This document shows, one piece after another, positions 23,001-33,084 of a DNA stretch of 64,000 bases. The translations under genes were made by a program, and so were the position numbers. The stretch covers positions 24,431,657 to 24,495,656 of the forward strand of contig NC_046674.1 of assembly GCF_003369915.1 (NCBI RefSeq). The letters are read 5' to 3'. The first letter of the stretch is position 1, and each line of letters begins with the position of its first letter. Origin of the DNA: Drosophila miranda. Its lineage: Eukaryota > Arthropoda > Insecta > Diptera > Drosophilidae. Below the pieces are notes generated by a model. That model was not told where the DNA came from, did no database searches, and saw only the letters and a list, made by a program, of their open reading frames with translations.

Positions 23001-25655
23001 GTCACAATCGTTTGCTGTTGTCCCGCTGCGTTGGTCTGGGTGGTCGCCTGCAGAATCTGTCCCTGGTGGTGAATGTCCTCGACAACCTGGGCATGAACCG
23101 TCTGCTGGGGGGCCGTGGCAATGGTCGCTATCAACTGGTCCTGGTCGTGGTGCTGGGGTATCATGTGCTGGAGCTGGATCGAGTGCGTGGTGTAGTCGTC
23201 CTTGGTGACGGTTTGAGGCGCCAGTCCCTGGATATTCAGGCACTGGGCAGCCTGAAGCAGGGAGGGCAGCTGGGCATGGTCGACGCTCACTTCGCCACGG
23301 TAGACGAACTCAAGCAGTGCCTCCAAGTCGTTCGCATTGACGCCGGCCAGCATTACTACAGGGTGTTTGCATGGTGTGTTCTATGAAATATAAAAGATAT
23401 CAGGGAAAGCAAATGAAAATCGCATTCGTAATAAATGAGAAGAATAAACTGGTTTCAAAGGAGCGGCAAAAGCAAATGAAAATCTTAATAAATCAGTGCC
23501 AACAAAACGATGGCGTTTGAAGGGGGGTTTGAGCGCGTCAAGTGCGTGGAGCAAGACAAATGCCGAGACGAGACCCAACCGAAACAAAAACAGACAACGA
23601 CGGAGATAGAAACCCAACGTGCTCGTACTCTCACAGAAACTCAAAAAGAGACGGGCACTCTCTACTCACTCACACATAAGAAAGCCAATGCCAACCGGCT
23701 TTTACTTTTCCCGCTCTGCACATTCTGCAGCAGGATTGGAGGAGGTAGGACGAGGAGATGCTGACGAAAGAAAACAGAGCTCAAAAGAGCGCACTCCTCT
23801 CCCTCTCCCTCAACCACTCCGTCACCGTCTCGCGCTCAACACGTTTAATTAGCAAACGCTGCTCGCTGCTGCAAAGTCGAGCCTTACACACAGAGCAAAC
23901 CCAATGCCATCTCTTTAAATGTCATTTACTGCTCTGCTCTGTTCTGGTCCCTCTCCCTCTCCCGCTCCCGCTCCCACTCCATGATGCGCTCTTTGAACTC
24001 TACACTCCCTTCTGCTGCTGCTCTTGTGGCTTGTGGTGCCTTGTGTGCCTCTCCTCTCCCTGCTACGTTACGTTACCCACCACCGTTCCATTCATTCCAC
24101 ATGCTCATCGATTTTTCTCAGTTGCATTTCGCTGCGAGGGAGCGGGAGCAACAAAGAGAAACCTCCATGTGTTCTGGCCGCGTGTGTGAGTGTAACGAGA
24201 TCAGTACGCCGCACATCTCGCTGGCGACCGACGGATTTTGGACTCTTGCAGAGTTCACAGCAACAATAAGAGCAGCATTTTGACATTTCCCCGCCGTCGA
24301 CTCTGAGCGCCGTTTTTAAAAATTACGCTCTGTTTACTTTTTTCACTGATGCCGGCGTCAGGTGTTTGGCCGCCAGTGCTCTGTTTTGGTCATCCGTATG
24401 ATAAGAGAGGGTTTCTAGCCATGCGAAACAATGGTCTCAAAGAATCTGATTCGACTGAATAGCGGGAAAAGCCCCCCAACGTAAATACATATGTACATAT
24501 GTATGTATTCTAATGATTTTGGGACATGTAAATGTAATTTTCGATCAAAACTACAGCGGACTGAGGAAAACTCATACAATCACTCCATGTATACAAAATT
24601 TGAAAAAAAAAAAAAAAAACATGGCCTCACTGTTGAACAATCCCCCCATCGCCAGGTTCAACTGTACATTCAGCCAGCAGCAGCAGAAAAGAGGTCGCGC
24701 TCGTGTGCACCCAACAACAGCAAAAGCTAAAGCTCCAACAACTATACCAACACTCTGGCAGCCGTCGCCTCGTTGCTTCGATGCTTTTGGCGCTCTCGTT
24801 TGCGCTCGCTCTAACACATTCGAACAGAAAGTTGGCGCAGCAGCTTTTTCTGCTTTGACGGACTGGTTCTCTCGCTCTCTCACACTCTCTATCGCTCTGC
24901 CTCTCACTGTCCTCTCGCTCTCTCACTCTCTCAAATGTAGTAACTTTATGAAAATAAGAAATACAAAAAAAAAAAACAGAAAAGTTGATAAGAAGCAGGG
25001 GAGAAATAAGAACTGAGAGGGGGCCAGAAGGTGGGGAGAAATGAGAACTGTTAAGGGGCCAGAACGAGGCCTGTGTGGGGCATTGGCAACGTCAGCGACG
25101 GCGACGGCGCAGAGTGCGCAACTCATTCAACTCAATTGACAGTGGAAAACTTGTACCAAAATCTCTGAACAGAAAGTATGAGACGGAGAATTGTATTTTT
25201 GGAGCAGAGAAGAGCAGAGCAGGGAAGAGCGAATGCTCTGCCATCTGTAAGTATGTGCATGTGTGCGTGTGAGTAAGTTTCTCTGAATGCTTTTGTGGGA
25301 GCCGCGCTCCAAACATTAACCTATTTTTGCGATGGGTTTCTCTGTTTACAAACTGTACGCGAGTCAAAATCTCAGACTGGCCACGTTTGTGGTTATGTCG
25401 CCCCGACTCCACACAACTCTCTCTCTCTCTCTCTAGCTCTCTCCACACTCTACTCTCACTTACCTTTAGCAAATCCAGGAGGAACGGCGAGGCGGCACAG
25501 AGCACTATTTTGTGGGCCGGAAAACTGCGTCCCCCGGCGGCCAGAGTGCAATCGACAAGGTCGCCATGGCAGCGCAACAATTGTATGGCCGATACCAGGC
25601 TCGTGCCGTAATCGCCCCAGGTGAGCGAGTACAGCGAATTCATTGGCAACGACAT
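20050..25655 (-). CDS. Trl: GAGA factor (Trithorax-like), BTB/POZ and zinc-finger chromatin protein
   Basis: GAF binds GAGAG DNA, opens promoter chromatin and recruits remodellers. Exons from the start: 25464-25655, 22915-23380, 22505-22849, then either 22294-22431 spliced to 20050-20684 (591 residues) or an unspliced exon 21875-22431 (519 residues). The two forms share 380 residues, close to the GAF-519/GAF-581 pair of D. melanogaster. The BTB domain (1 to about 120) starts MSLPMNSLYSLTWGDYG. The linker holds basic KRKPRVKK. The single C2H2 finger is at about 348-369 (CPICY...HLELRH) after the PRSRSQSEQP arm. Both C-termini are Gln-rich. The upstream frame is open to 25736 but has no ATG, so M at 25655 is used. 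The 2 kb first coding intron and the upstream region are full of CTCTC/GAGAG. Confidence 0.97.
20428..20513. repeat. CAG/CAA polyglutamine tract in the Trl distal exon
   Basis: An almost unbroken run of CAG and CAA codons (CTG/TTG on the plus strand) encodes about 28 glutamines. The mixture of CAA with CAG would make the tract less slippage-prone than pure CAG. Frames on the plus strand here (poly-Cys, poly-Leu, poly-Ala) are artefacts. Confidence 0.95.
20891..20917. repeat. (GAGTAC)n repeat in a Trl intron
   Basis: Four consecutive GAGTAC units followed by GAGTATG lie in the intron upstream of the distal Trl exon. It is a simple repeat. Confidence 0.85.
21875..22293 (-). CDS. Trl: Trl short-isoform C-terminal coding extension (retained past internal donor)
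   Basis: If the GTAAGT donor at 22293-22288 is not used, the frame runs on from KKEKK through SKSGND... to a stop at 21875, giving a Gln-rich tail with polyQ near 22088-22120 and an ordinary-complexity block (THIMGVNIKHEGG and NVIHIVGDQVFMP). The resulting protein is 519 residues. That the block encodes non-repetitive, GAF-like sequence shows both outcomes are genuine products. Poly(A) for this form is probably near 21358, where TTTATT occurs on the plus strand. Confidence 0.9.
22288..22293 (-). promoter_or_regulatory. Trl: Internal alternative 5' splice site of Trl
   Basis: On the minus strand the exon reads AAG AAA A then GTAAGT, a full-consensus donor embedded in an open frame. Splicing joins it in phase 1 to the acceptor TTTCAG before 20684, giving KKEKKTSSGKK. 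Use or non-use of this one site switches between the two Gln-rich C-termini. Confidence 0.85.
23381..25463 (-). other. First coding intron of Trl, rich in GAGAG motifs
   Basis: This 2.1 kb intron sits between the two BTB-encoding exons. It carries many CTCTC/GAGAG pentamers and longer pyrimidine runs, notably at 23795-23820, 23940-23975, 24855-24935 and 25420-25445. These are the DNA targets of the protein the gene encodes. No gene is supported inside it. A 14-base palindrome lies at 24488-24501 and an A17 run at about 24603-24620. Confidence 0.7.
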
Positions 25656-28600
25656 CAGGGCTGTCGTGTCCAAGTCCAACAATTGTTGTTCCTCTCCAGC
25701 GTTGTGGTTGTATTCACTGCTGTTTGTCTCCAACACGACGGCTGTTCACTCAGCGATGGGAGGAAAAGTGGGGGCGAAGAAAAAGTGTTTCGTTCAGGAT
25801 TCGCGAATCCTGAAATCCCTATCCCTCCTCACGGCGCTTTCACGAAACTGAAAAAAATGTAAAGAGTAACCAGATGTTAGTGTAACTTTTAGACACAGCT
25901 CGTGTGCTCTCGCTCTCTCGCGAGAGTTGGAGCCCTCGTGAGAGCGAGACAACTCATGTGTGAGCGCTCCCAAGAATTTGTTTTTGGACACCCCCCCAAA
26001 CCAACCAACCGACCGCCCGACCGACCCGACCGCCATAAAGCATGACTTTTTCGACGTGGGGAGAAAAATTGTTTCAAAATTTGTTGCTGGGAAAAATCAC
26101 ACAAAAATAGCGCGCCAACACACGAAAATACTCATTGAAAACGGCACAGACACTCGCGCAGGCACACACACGCACACATATATACGTTTTATCCACAATT
26201 GTACAGTCGAGCCCTGAGCCACGCATTTCGTTTTTTCTCGCCATCTACTCTCCGTTTTAAATGTTTTATAACAAACCTAGTGTCTCTTGGTGCTTGGTGT
26301 TATTTCTGTTAATTTTTTCCCGCTCCCGGAGCGCACACTTTTTTGCTGAAATTATCTTCTCACCGGAGCGCAAAGAAAATCTGCCCGTCTGCAGTTGGTG
26401 CTTTCCCCTCTCGTTCACTTCTCACTTCTCCTGACTCTTGATTTTCTATTTCTTTCTGTTTGTTTCACTGTCCACTCGCCAACTGAAAAACTCGCACTGT
26501 GAGCTCTGCTGAGCAAATCGCTTCGATCGAATTACGTTTTCTGCTCTGTTGCTGCCAGCGCGGCGGCTTTTCTGTCTCTATACGGGGGAGAAAATATTTT
26601 CTGGTCATGCGCTCAATACATGCACACGCTTCGCTTCGCTGTTCTGGTAGTGGTGGTTCCCACGGTAGAAATGTTCGTGAGGTGTATCCGACCTGGCGAG
26701 CGGCCTCTATTGCTTTCATCATTTTGGTGATATTGCTTGTGCTGTTGCAAGACAGAGAGGGTGGAATACAACTTAGGCCAGCTGATGAGCAAAATGGCCG
26801 AACCTTGCATAGTCATACCATGGCGAGTATCTGTGTGAACGCTCGCTGGCAACGCTCTTGAAGTACAGTTGTGAAACGGCATTGCCAGATGCGAGCGGAC
26901 TTAAGTGAAACGTTCACTAAAGAAGAGTATTTTTAGGCAGGGAGCGGACCAAGATAGTAAACAAAACTATAAAAGGTGGTAAATATTAAATAATGGAAAC
27001 ACTGTTTCCCTTCTACACACATTAAGAAGACGTGGAAACAGCTGTGCAGCGACAATTTTTCAGATACAAATATGGGCATATATATGTATCTGATGCCCCA
27101 CCACATCAGGTTCAGAAATGATAAAAATGGTAAAAATATGAACTTTTCGTTTCAAGATTTGAAAAATTAAACTTAAAATATTTCGAACGGGAGTAGACAA
27201 TTTAAGTTAGATTTCGAATTGGAATCCACCTCTTTAAAGTCAGATGCATGCTAGAAAGCGAAATATCAACAGATCCTGTAAACAATAATAACAACTACCC
27301 GAGAGAAAAGCCGGCTCGGCTCGGCTCGCTCTTACGCCCTCTGAATTCTCTTTTTCTCCTTCCCAATCACCTGTTACTTTTGACATATCTCAGAGATAGC
27401 TCTGACCCTATTTTTATATGCAGATCAAGTCCCGCTTAAGAGCAGAGACCGCGTTCCGTTGTTTTGGTTTTCAACGGCAGGCGGACAGGCAGGCAAGCAG
27501 GCAGGGGAGACACAATGAGAGGAGAGGAGAGTCGAGTAGAGTAACATCCAGTACCAGGGAGAGTTCTATCCATTCTTTCCACCTCTCAGAGACCAGAGTT
27601 TTGTTTGTCTCTGAGTGCGCTGAGAAGCAGTAGAATAAGTGAGCACCCACCCGAAAAACGCAGCGGCAGCAACGGCGCGAATTCAAGATTACAATTTTCT
27701 CTGTTTTGATGCTGTTTGTGGCGGGACCATGAGAAAATGAGAAACGCACCCTGGGCAAAATGCCCATATTTTGGGCATGTAGTTTAAATAAAATGATTTT
27801 CTAGTTATAGACCCCCCCAATCAGGAGAAATATGGATCACATTTTATTTGGGCGTCATTCACTGTTATTAGCGCAAAAAGGGGCCTCTACTAACCGACTT
27901 TAAGCCAAAGAATGTTAATTTTGACCACTGTGCGCTGTTTGTAATGCCTTAACCGTTCCAATCAGCATTTAAAGTGAGCGTATTTTACAGCTGGCAATGC
28001 TGCCAGAGAGGGAGAGCATGGCGAAGAGTGTGGCATGAGTTGGTGCTTTGTTTTTAGAGGAGAGCATGGAAGGGAAGTAGAATGAGCGTGTGCAGAGGAC
28101 AGTGGGCCACATTTCATTTGAAGCTGCCTAAAAGTTCCCATTCTCCTCTGGGCTTGCTGAAATTTGGTTATTGTTGGTACCAGTCGCACAGAATGGAATA
28201 AATGCTCCTATTACAATTCACCTGTATGAAATGAAGAGCTCAAAAATATGCATAATGTAATTCAAAGTACCAGAGTGACACTCGACCCACTGTGAGACTG
28301 CTCGACTGAAATTCGAACGGCACGACTTTGGCTGGCCTTCCCCGCAACGCCACGCCCGGTCAGACCGCTTATCGATGTTGTTTCTATTTAAAACAAAACC
28401 AAAAAACATGAAGAATTCAGCACAAATTTGTTGAAAACAAATGCCTATCGCATATTGCGGTGGCTCCGCCTGACTGTGTTCGTGGGGGCCTGCATAAGTA
28501 TTAGTAGGAGGGGTCGCAAAATTCAACTCATTTTGCAGGCCAACGCATGTATCACTAATTAATTGAACAATACTTTAGTCTTTGTCTCCTTTCCCACTGG

Positions 28601-28874
28601 AGCTCCGAACGGAATGGAACCCATCGCATCACATTGCATGCCGTAAATGAATTTAACACATGTACACAGCAACAAACTCTTAAACCAGAGACACTAGACA
28701 CGGCTGTGCTCCTGCTCTCCTCTGCTCTGAGCAAGACAGCGAAACGCAGAGAGGAAAGGTTAGAGAGGCAAAGGCAGAGGGAGAGAGTGAGAGTAAGAGT
28801 AAGAGGAGAGGAGAGAGGTTATCTGTTATTCTATCCAGTTTGCCTCAATATTTTGGGTTTACCCGCCACTCAGT
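25656..28874 (-). other. Trl 5' region and intergenic DNA toward Tsen34
   Basis: About 3.2 kb with no supportable coding gene. GAGA/CTCT motifs continue (25905-25960, 26330-26420, 27505-27545, 28735-28815). Non-coding Trl first exons and promoters are expected here, since the coding start at 25655 is preceded by open but ATG-less sequence, but I cannot place a transcription start. A GC-richer block at 26220-26870 is the best candidate 5' UTR/promoter area. Confidence 0.45.
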
Positions 28875-29938
28875 CTACCTGCTTGGATTGGACCAGGCCA
28901 CTGTTTGATAGGTGATTCCTTCACCTCTCTTCTCATAGGCAAACACGCAGCTCTTGTTCACAATAACCGAGAGACGGACTTTGGCAATCAAGTCCAAGGG
29001 TCTTATCGGTGAGGTATTTTGTACAATCACGATGTGCGAGGCATGGTAGATAAGGGGATCTCCGGGATAGACTAGAAAATCTGCGCCGAATGCCTCGCCG
29101 GATGTCACGAACTTTCCCCGCAGCCAGAGGTCCCGAAATATTCGGTACCTGATGCAACTGGTGTCCACAATTGGTCCTGGAATAATTTCCGCAGCTGTGG
29201 GAAAAAGAGGTAGTAGTTAAAGGGCCTTAAATCTTCGAATAAAACCTACTGTGCTTGCTTAGGTGTTGGCAGGGAACTTCCATTAGCGCATTCTGTAGGT
29301 CAAACTTAAAGTTGTCCGCCACTTCCTTGAGCACATCGTCTCCGACTAAGGCAGCAGCTGGACGGTAGAATACAGGAGATGGAGTACAGATACATTTATT
29401 TTATAATTTATATATCATTACCTTCCGTAGACAGACCCTGCTTCAACAACTTGTTGCGTTTTCCAAGCAGAATCTTGTCCATATAACGCTCGGTCTCTCG
29501 TAGTTTCTCCCCCTTCAGGGCATCTGCCTGGCCCTCCAAACGCTCTTTAAGGTCGGCTTTATATTCCGCCAGTTCTTTGGGAGTAGGAGATGTACTAAAT
29601 GCTTTTGATTTATTGACCAGCAGAGCTATGCCCTCGTCCAGGATCAATTGTGTCTCGAATTTCGTCAACTCTACGGGAAGAGCTATAAAAAAGAAGGTTT
29701 TTTGAAATTCAATTGTTTGTATGGAAACACAAAGCAATACACACTGGACTGATTGGGGCTCCAGCCTTTGGTGTTCGCGGTGCCGACGAGAGCACCCATT
29801 AGCCGATGTTTGGTTCGCAGCTCCATGTAATCTAGCAAGTGCGGGATGTAAGTGGGTTTCCATGTTGTGTAAACTGTTTTTCTGCTTACCATCCACACTG
29901 AATACATAGCCAGTTCCATTTAATAGAGTTAAATACAT
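28875..29938 (-). CDS. Tsen34: tRNA-splicing endonuclease subunit Sen34
   Basis: This catalytic subunit of the nuclear tRNA-splicing endonuclease cuts the 3' splice site of intron-containing pre-tRNAs, working with Sen2, Sen15 and Sen54. Exons: 29890-29938, 29745-29831, 29422-29682, 29250-29357, 28875-29194; all phases agree and give 274 residues (human about 310). The N-terminal domain (MYLTLLNGTGYVFSVDDYME) leads into a charged helical linker (about 75-130, KELAEYKADLKERLEGQADA). The C-terminal endonuclease fold carries the expected triad: Tyr211 in DFLVYPGD, His219 in LIYHASH and Lys249 in VIVNKS. The fold signature RYRIFRDLWLRGKFVTSGEA precedes it. The introns are tiny (58-76 bases). An array of ATATACCG elements begins about 35 bases upstream of the ATG, so the 5' UTR is probably very short. 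Confidence 0.93.
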
Positions 29939-29972
29939 TTTTTCACGCTATTGTCTTGTTATTGCCGCCTAT

Positions 29973-30042
29973 GATAAAATATACCATCTGACCGGCAGAA
30001 ATATACCGGCTCATTTTCAAAATATACCGTAAATATACCGAT
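29973..30042 (-). promoter_or_regulatory. Tsen34: Motif 6-like ATATACC array at the Tsen34 promoter
   Basis: On the plus strand AAATATACC or AAATATACCG occurs four times (near 29977, 29999, 30020 and 30031), the last two separated by one base. Read with the gene this is CGGTATATTT, which fits the Drosophila core-promoter Motif 6 consensus KTYRGTATWTTT. The CTCATTTTCAAAATATACCG part is shared with the arrays at 54460-54510 and 61965-62009. Confidence 0.65.
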
Positions 30043-30384
30043 GGAAAAACGCACTTAGCCACCTTGACCACCCCTCTATTAAAAAAGGTGATCGGCTGTA
30101 GTTTATCCGCGTAAAATAATTCTGTGTTTAAATTCTTCTTGTAGATCCATCCTTCCTCTTTACCTTAAAACAAAAGTCACCACGATATCGTTAGCCTGAA
30201 CTGAAAATTCTTCAAGTTTCATCATTGTAATTTTAAAACCCACTGGTCGACAATGGGCTAAGCCAATCGTTCTCAATCAGAAATCATATTCCCCTATTTT
30301 TATATTCGGTTTTATATTACTAGCTTCATAGGACTTTTATCACATTTTCACGTCATTCAAACAATTTTATGTGCATCAAATTTG
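30043..30384. other. Short intergenic stretch between Tsen34 promoter and repeat
   Basis: AT-rich sequence with no open frame, repeat or promoter motif that I can support. A TTGACCACCCC near 30064 partly resembles Motif 1 but is too weak to call. Confidence 0.4.
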
Positions 30385-31275
30385 TATACCCGGTACTCGA
30401 AGACCATAGGGGTATTTTAGATTTTTGGTATAAAGCATGTATATAAAGTATATATATTCTTGATCTTGATATTTTTCTTGTTCGACGTCTAGCGCCTAGT
30501 TTTAAGAAACTATCAAAGAGCAGGAGCAACCAAAATGTTGTTTACCGACTCCTGTGATATCATACTGAGTCACGTTGATTTCAAAATTTTGCCACTCCCC
30601 GTACGCACCCACAAAAATACGAGGAAGCCGAAAGCTGAGAAACATATAGAATTATCATATCTACCAGACTGACGAATCCGGATCAGATCGGATCATTCTT
30701 ATAGCCAGAGTGAAGAAATTATTTTCCGTGGCTAGGCAACCCCCTTCCAAGCGCTTACTCATTCTCTCTCACTCTTCTTCGTGCGAGGGAAGCGAGATAG
30801 CAACAGTTGTTTTATTTCGACTGCCTGTTGGACTTCCTTCCCACAAAGATCGAAAATCTGTGGCATTCACAATTTTGAAAATACGAATCCGAAACTAAAA
30901 ACGCAGAATAATAGAGAATGACCATATCTACTAGATTTTCGAAAATGGATCATTATTACAGTCAGGAGGAACAAATGTAATTGCAGTGGCTACGACAGTG
31001 CAGAACGTCGTTTGCTATCTCTTTCTAGTGCTTGTCTCTCTTAAAGCCGAGAGAGCGAGTTAAAAAAGTGGATAGTCATCATCACAGCGGACGACACCAC
31101 CTTATAGTAAATTCACCTTGGGCTGGCTGGCTGAGCCTGGGCTCATGGCGGGCGGAATGCCAGAACCGAAGACCTGCGATCCGATCCAGCAAATTCGTTT
31201 GGAACATATTCGTATTATGAACTTACACATCTTTTTACGGTATATTCTATAATTAATTTTACACCCGGTACTCAT
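30385..31275 (+). repeat. Dispersed intergenic repeat, copy 2 (two partial units)
   Basis: It is bounded at both ends by ACCCGGTACTC (30389 and 31263). Inside, the ATAGAGAATGAC/TATCTACCAGA/CCGGATCAGATCGGATCATT block of the family occurs twice (about 30645-30790 and 30900-31040), so two partial copies sit in tandem. No coding frame is evident. The family also occurs at 604-1115 and 37700-37955. Confidence 0.7.
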
Positions 31276-31435
31276 TTAAGTAATTTATGTTGAGATAAAA
31301 AACATGTTGATTGCATATTTGTGTCAAAATAAAAGGAGATATCCAATATTGCGGTGCTTTTTCCGTCCGTCTGAGAATACATTCTTGCTTGGTTGCAAAA
31401 TTTGAATTTCTAAGCGATTTTATTTGTAAACAAAC

Positions 31436-31668
31436 ACAAAACAGTGTGACCTTAGTGCATGTACGCCTGGTCTCACTTTTTCCCTATCGAATTTTGTGAC
31501 ACTTTTAGATGGTACAAATTTTCGTCGAGCGGAGTACTATGCTTTTAGGTCACACCTTGCCTCTTTTTATCGCTTTTTTAAGTATTTGTTGAGAATTAAT
31601 GCTAATGATAATGCTTAAAATGCTCATTTTTGAATATTTTCTAGTATTTTCCAGTATTTTTTAAGACG
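31436..31668 (+). promoter_or_regulatory. Mgat4: Candidate Mgat4 promoter with Motif 1 and Motif 6-like elements
   Basis: CAGTGTGACC (Motif 1 reversed) lies at about 31441 and AGGTCACACC (Motif 1 forward) at about 31547. They are followed by two Motif 6-like elements, CTAGTATTTTC and CCAGTATTTTT (about 31641-31662), in the plus orientation. The set resembles the promoters of mop and bmm but with weaker spacing. It lies 1.4 kb before the Mgat4 ATG, with splice signals in between, so a spliced 5' UTR is needed. Confidence 0.45.
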
Positions 31669-32138
31669 CGTTATAGACACACCCTCCTGTCCAATGCACC
31701 ATTATAGAAATAGTGTAGAATATCAACACAATCACGGATGGCAGCGCTGCCGACGTCGCTGCTCCACTCGTTTTTTCCACTCACTTGTTCCACTTTTTGT
31801 TCCGCGAGCAGCTGCTCGGACCCGCCTGTTGTTTTTTGTGCTCTCGGGGGCGTTATTAACCGAAATTCCCCGCCGTGTTAATAACGCAATATGAAACAAT
31901 CGTGCGTGTGGCAACCAATTGTAACATTTACATAATAGCCAGCCAATGCGATCCGAAAGCGATGCAAAACCAAACCTGAGCGAAAACGTATGGCGAAAAA
32001 ACGACGGCAGAGCAACATATATGTAGTGGGGAAGGGTCAGAGAGGCCAAAGAGGAGAGGGGACTACACCCATCGTACAAAAAGAGCAAAGCTACGTTCAA
32101 TCTGTTCCTATTTAATGTTTACTCGTTTGCCCGTTTGT

Positions 32139-33084
32139 TCAGCAATTAAATGTGAGTGGTGTGCGCGATGTGCGGGCTGTGCAGGAGGGGGTGGGGTGTG
32201 CGTGCTTGGGTATTTGGTTTATTTCCCCAAAATGCCGAAACGAGTGCGAACTTGATGATCGGATCGGGGCAATGCTAATGTTCACACCTTGCCCCAAAAG
32301 GTGGGAGAACGGGCCGGAGGAGACTGCCCGATACCCTTCCTGAAATAGACGAAAACCACTCCCACCTGCACTCATTCACACTCTGCCCTGTTTTGAAAAT
32401 ACCCTCCCCATGTGGCCCCTCCAATCGAGTCTAGACCAATTGATACCCTACATATGTACATGCCTATCTGTACGAGTAGGAGATTGAACCGGCAAAAACA
32501 AGCTATAAAAAGCCCTCCTTCTTCTTTTCAGCAGTCCCACCGATCGAATCCCGGCGACAAGGACAACGCCTTTGCACTCAGGGCTCTTGGCCATGTAAGT
32601 CGATTGTCATCGTCTTGAGTACGTATTATATAACAAAATATTATTATTTCCTTCTCCCTGCTCTCGGCCAGGCCATGTGGCGAGAATTGCGACAGCTGCC
32701 GCCACCTCCATCGTTAATCCAGCGGCTGGGGTAAGGCAGAAGCAGCGAAACAGAAACAAAAACGGCAACAGAAACAGCAACAGCAACAGAAAGCTGTTAA
32801 ACGTTGCGACCTTCGCCAACAACCCACAACCCAGACTCCTCCCCCAACCAAAGCCCAACCCATCTAATGCCGTTTTTGTTGCAGTGCCTGCATTAGTCAT
32901 CGGAGGAACGAGGAGGATGACAGCCGCCCCAAGGGAAAAGCGCCACAACGAACCCCAAGCGGAAGCAGAGCAGCCATCAAGCAAACAGTTGGCTAATTAA
33001 TATAATAGTCAGAGCCAGAGGCAAAGGCAAAGGCAACGGCAAAGGCAGAGGCAGTGAAAGAACGTATCGTATCCACTGGACAAA
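32139..33084 (+). other. Mgat4: Mgat4 5' leader region with splice signals
   Basis: Several good signals suggest a spliced 5' UTR. TTCTTTTCAGCAG acceptors lie at 32530-32534 and a GTAAGT donor at about 32595 (GGCCAT|GTAAGT). CTCGGCCAG lies near 32672 and a TTTTTGTTGCAG acceptor ends at 32884. Directly before the ATG, 33006-33056 is a purine-rich (AGAGGCA/AAAGGCA)n tract that would be transcribed as leader. No ATG-initiated long frame is present, so this is not a separate gene. Confidence 0.5.

Noticed and set aside
25656..25736. N-terminal extension of GAF upstream of MSLPM
   Set aside because: The frame is open but starts only with GTG; the known GAF start MSLPMNSLYS is at 25655.
32677..33000. 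107-codon plus-strand frame before Mgat4
   Set aside because: It opens with GTG, is low-complexity Asn/Pro-rich, and overlaps probable leader splice sites.
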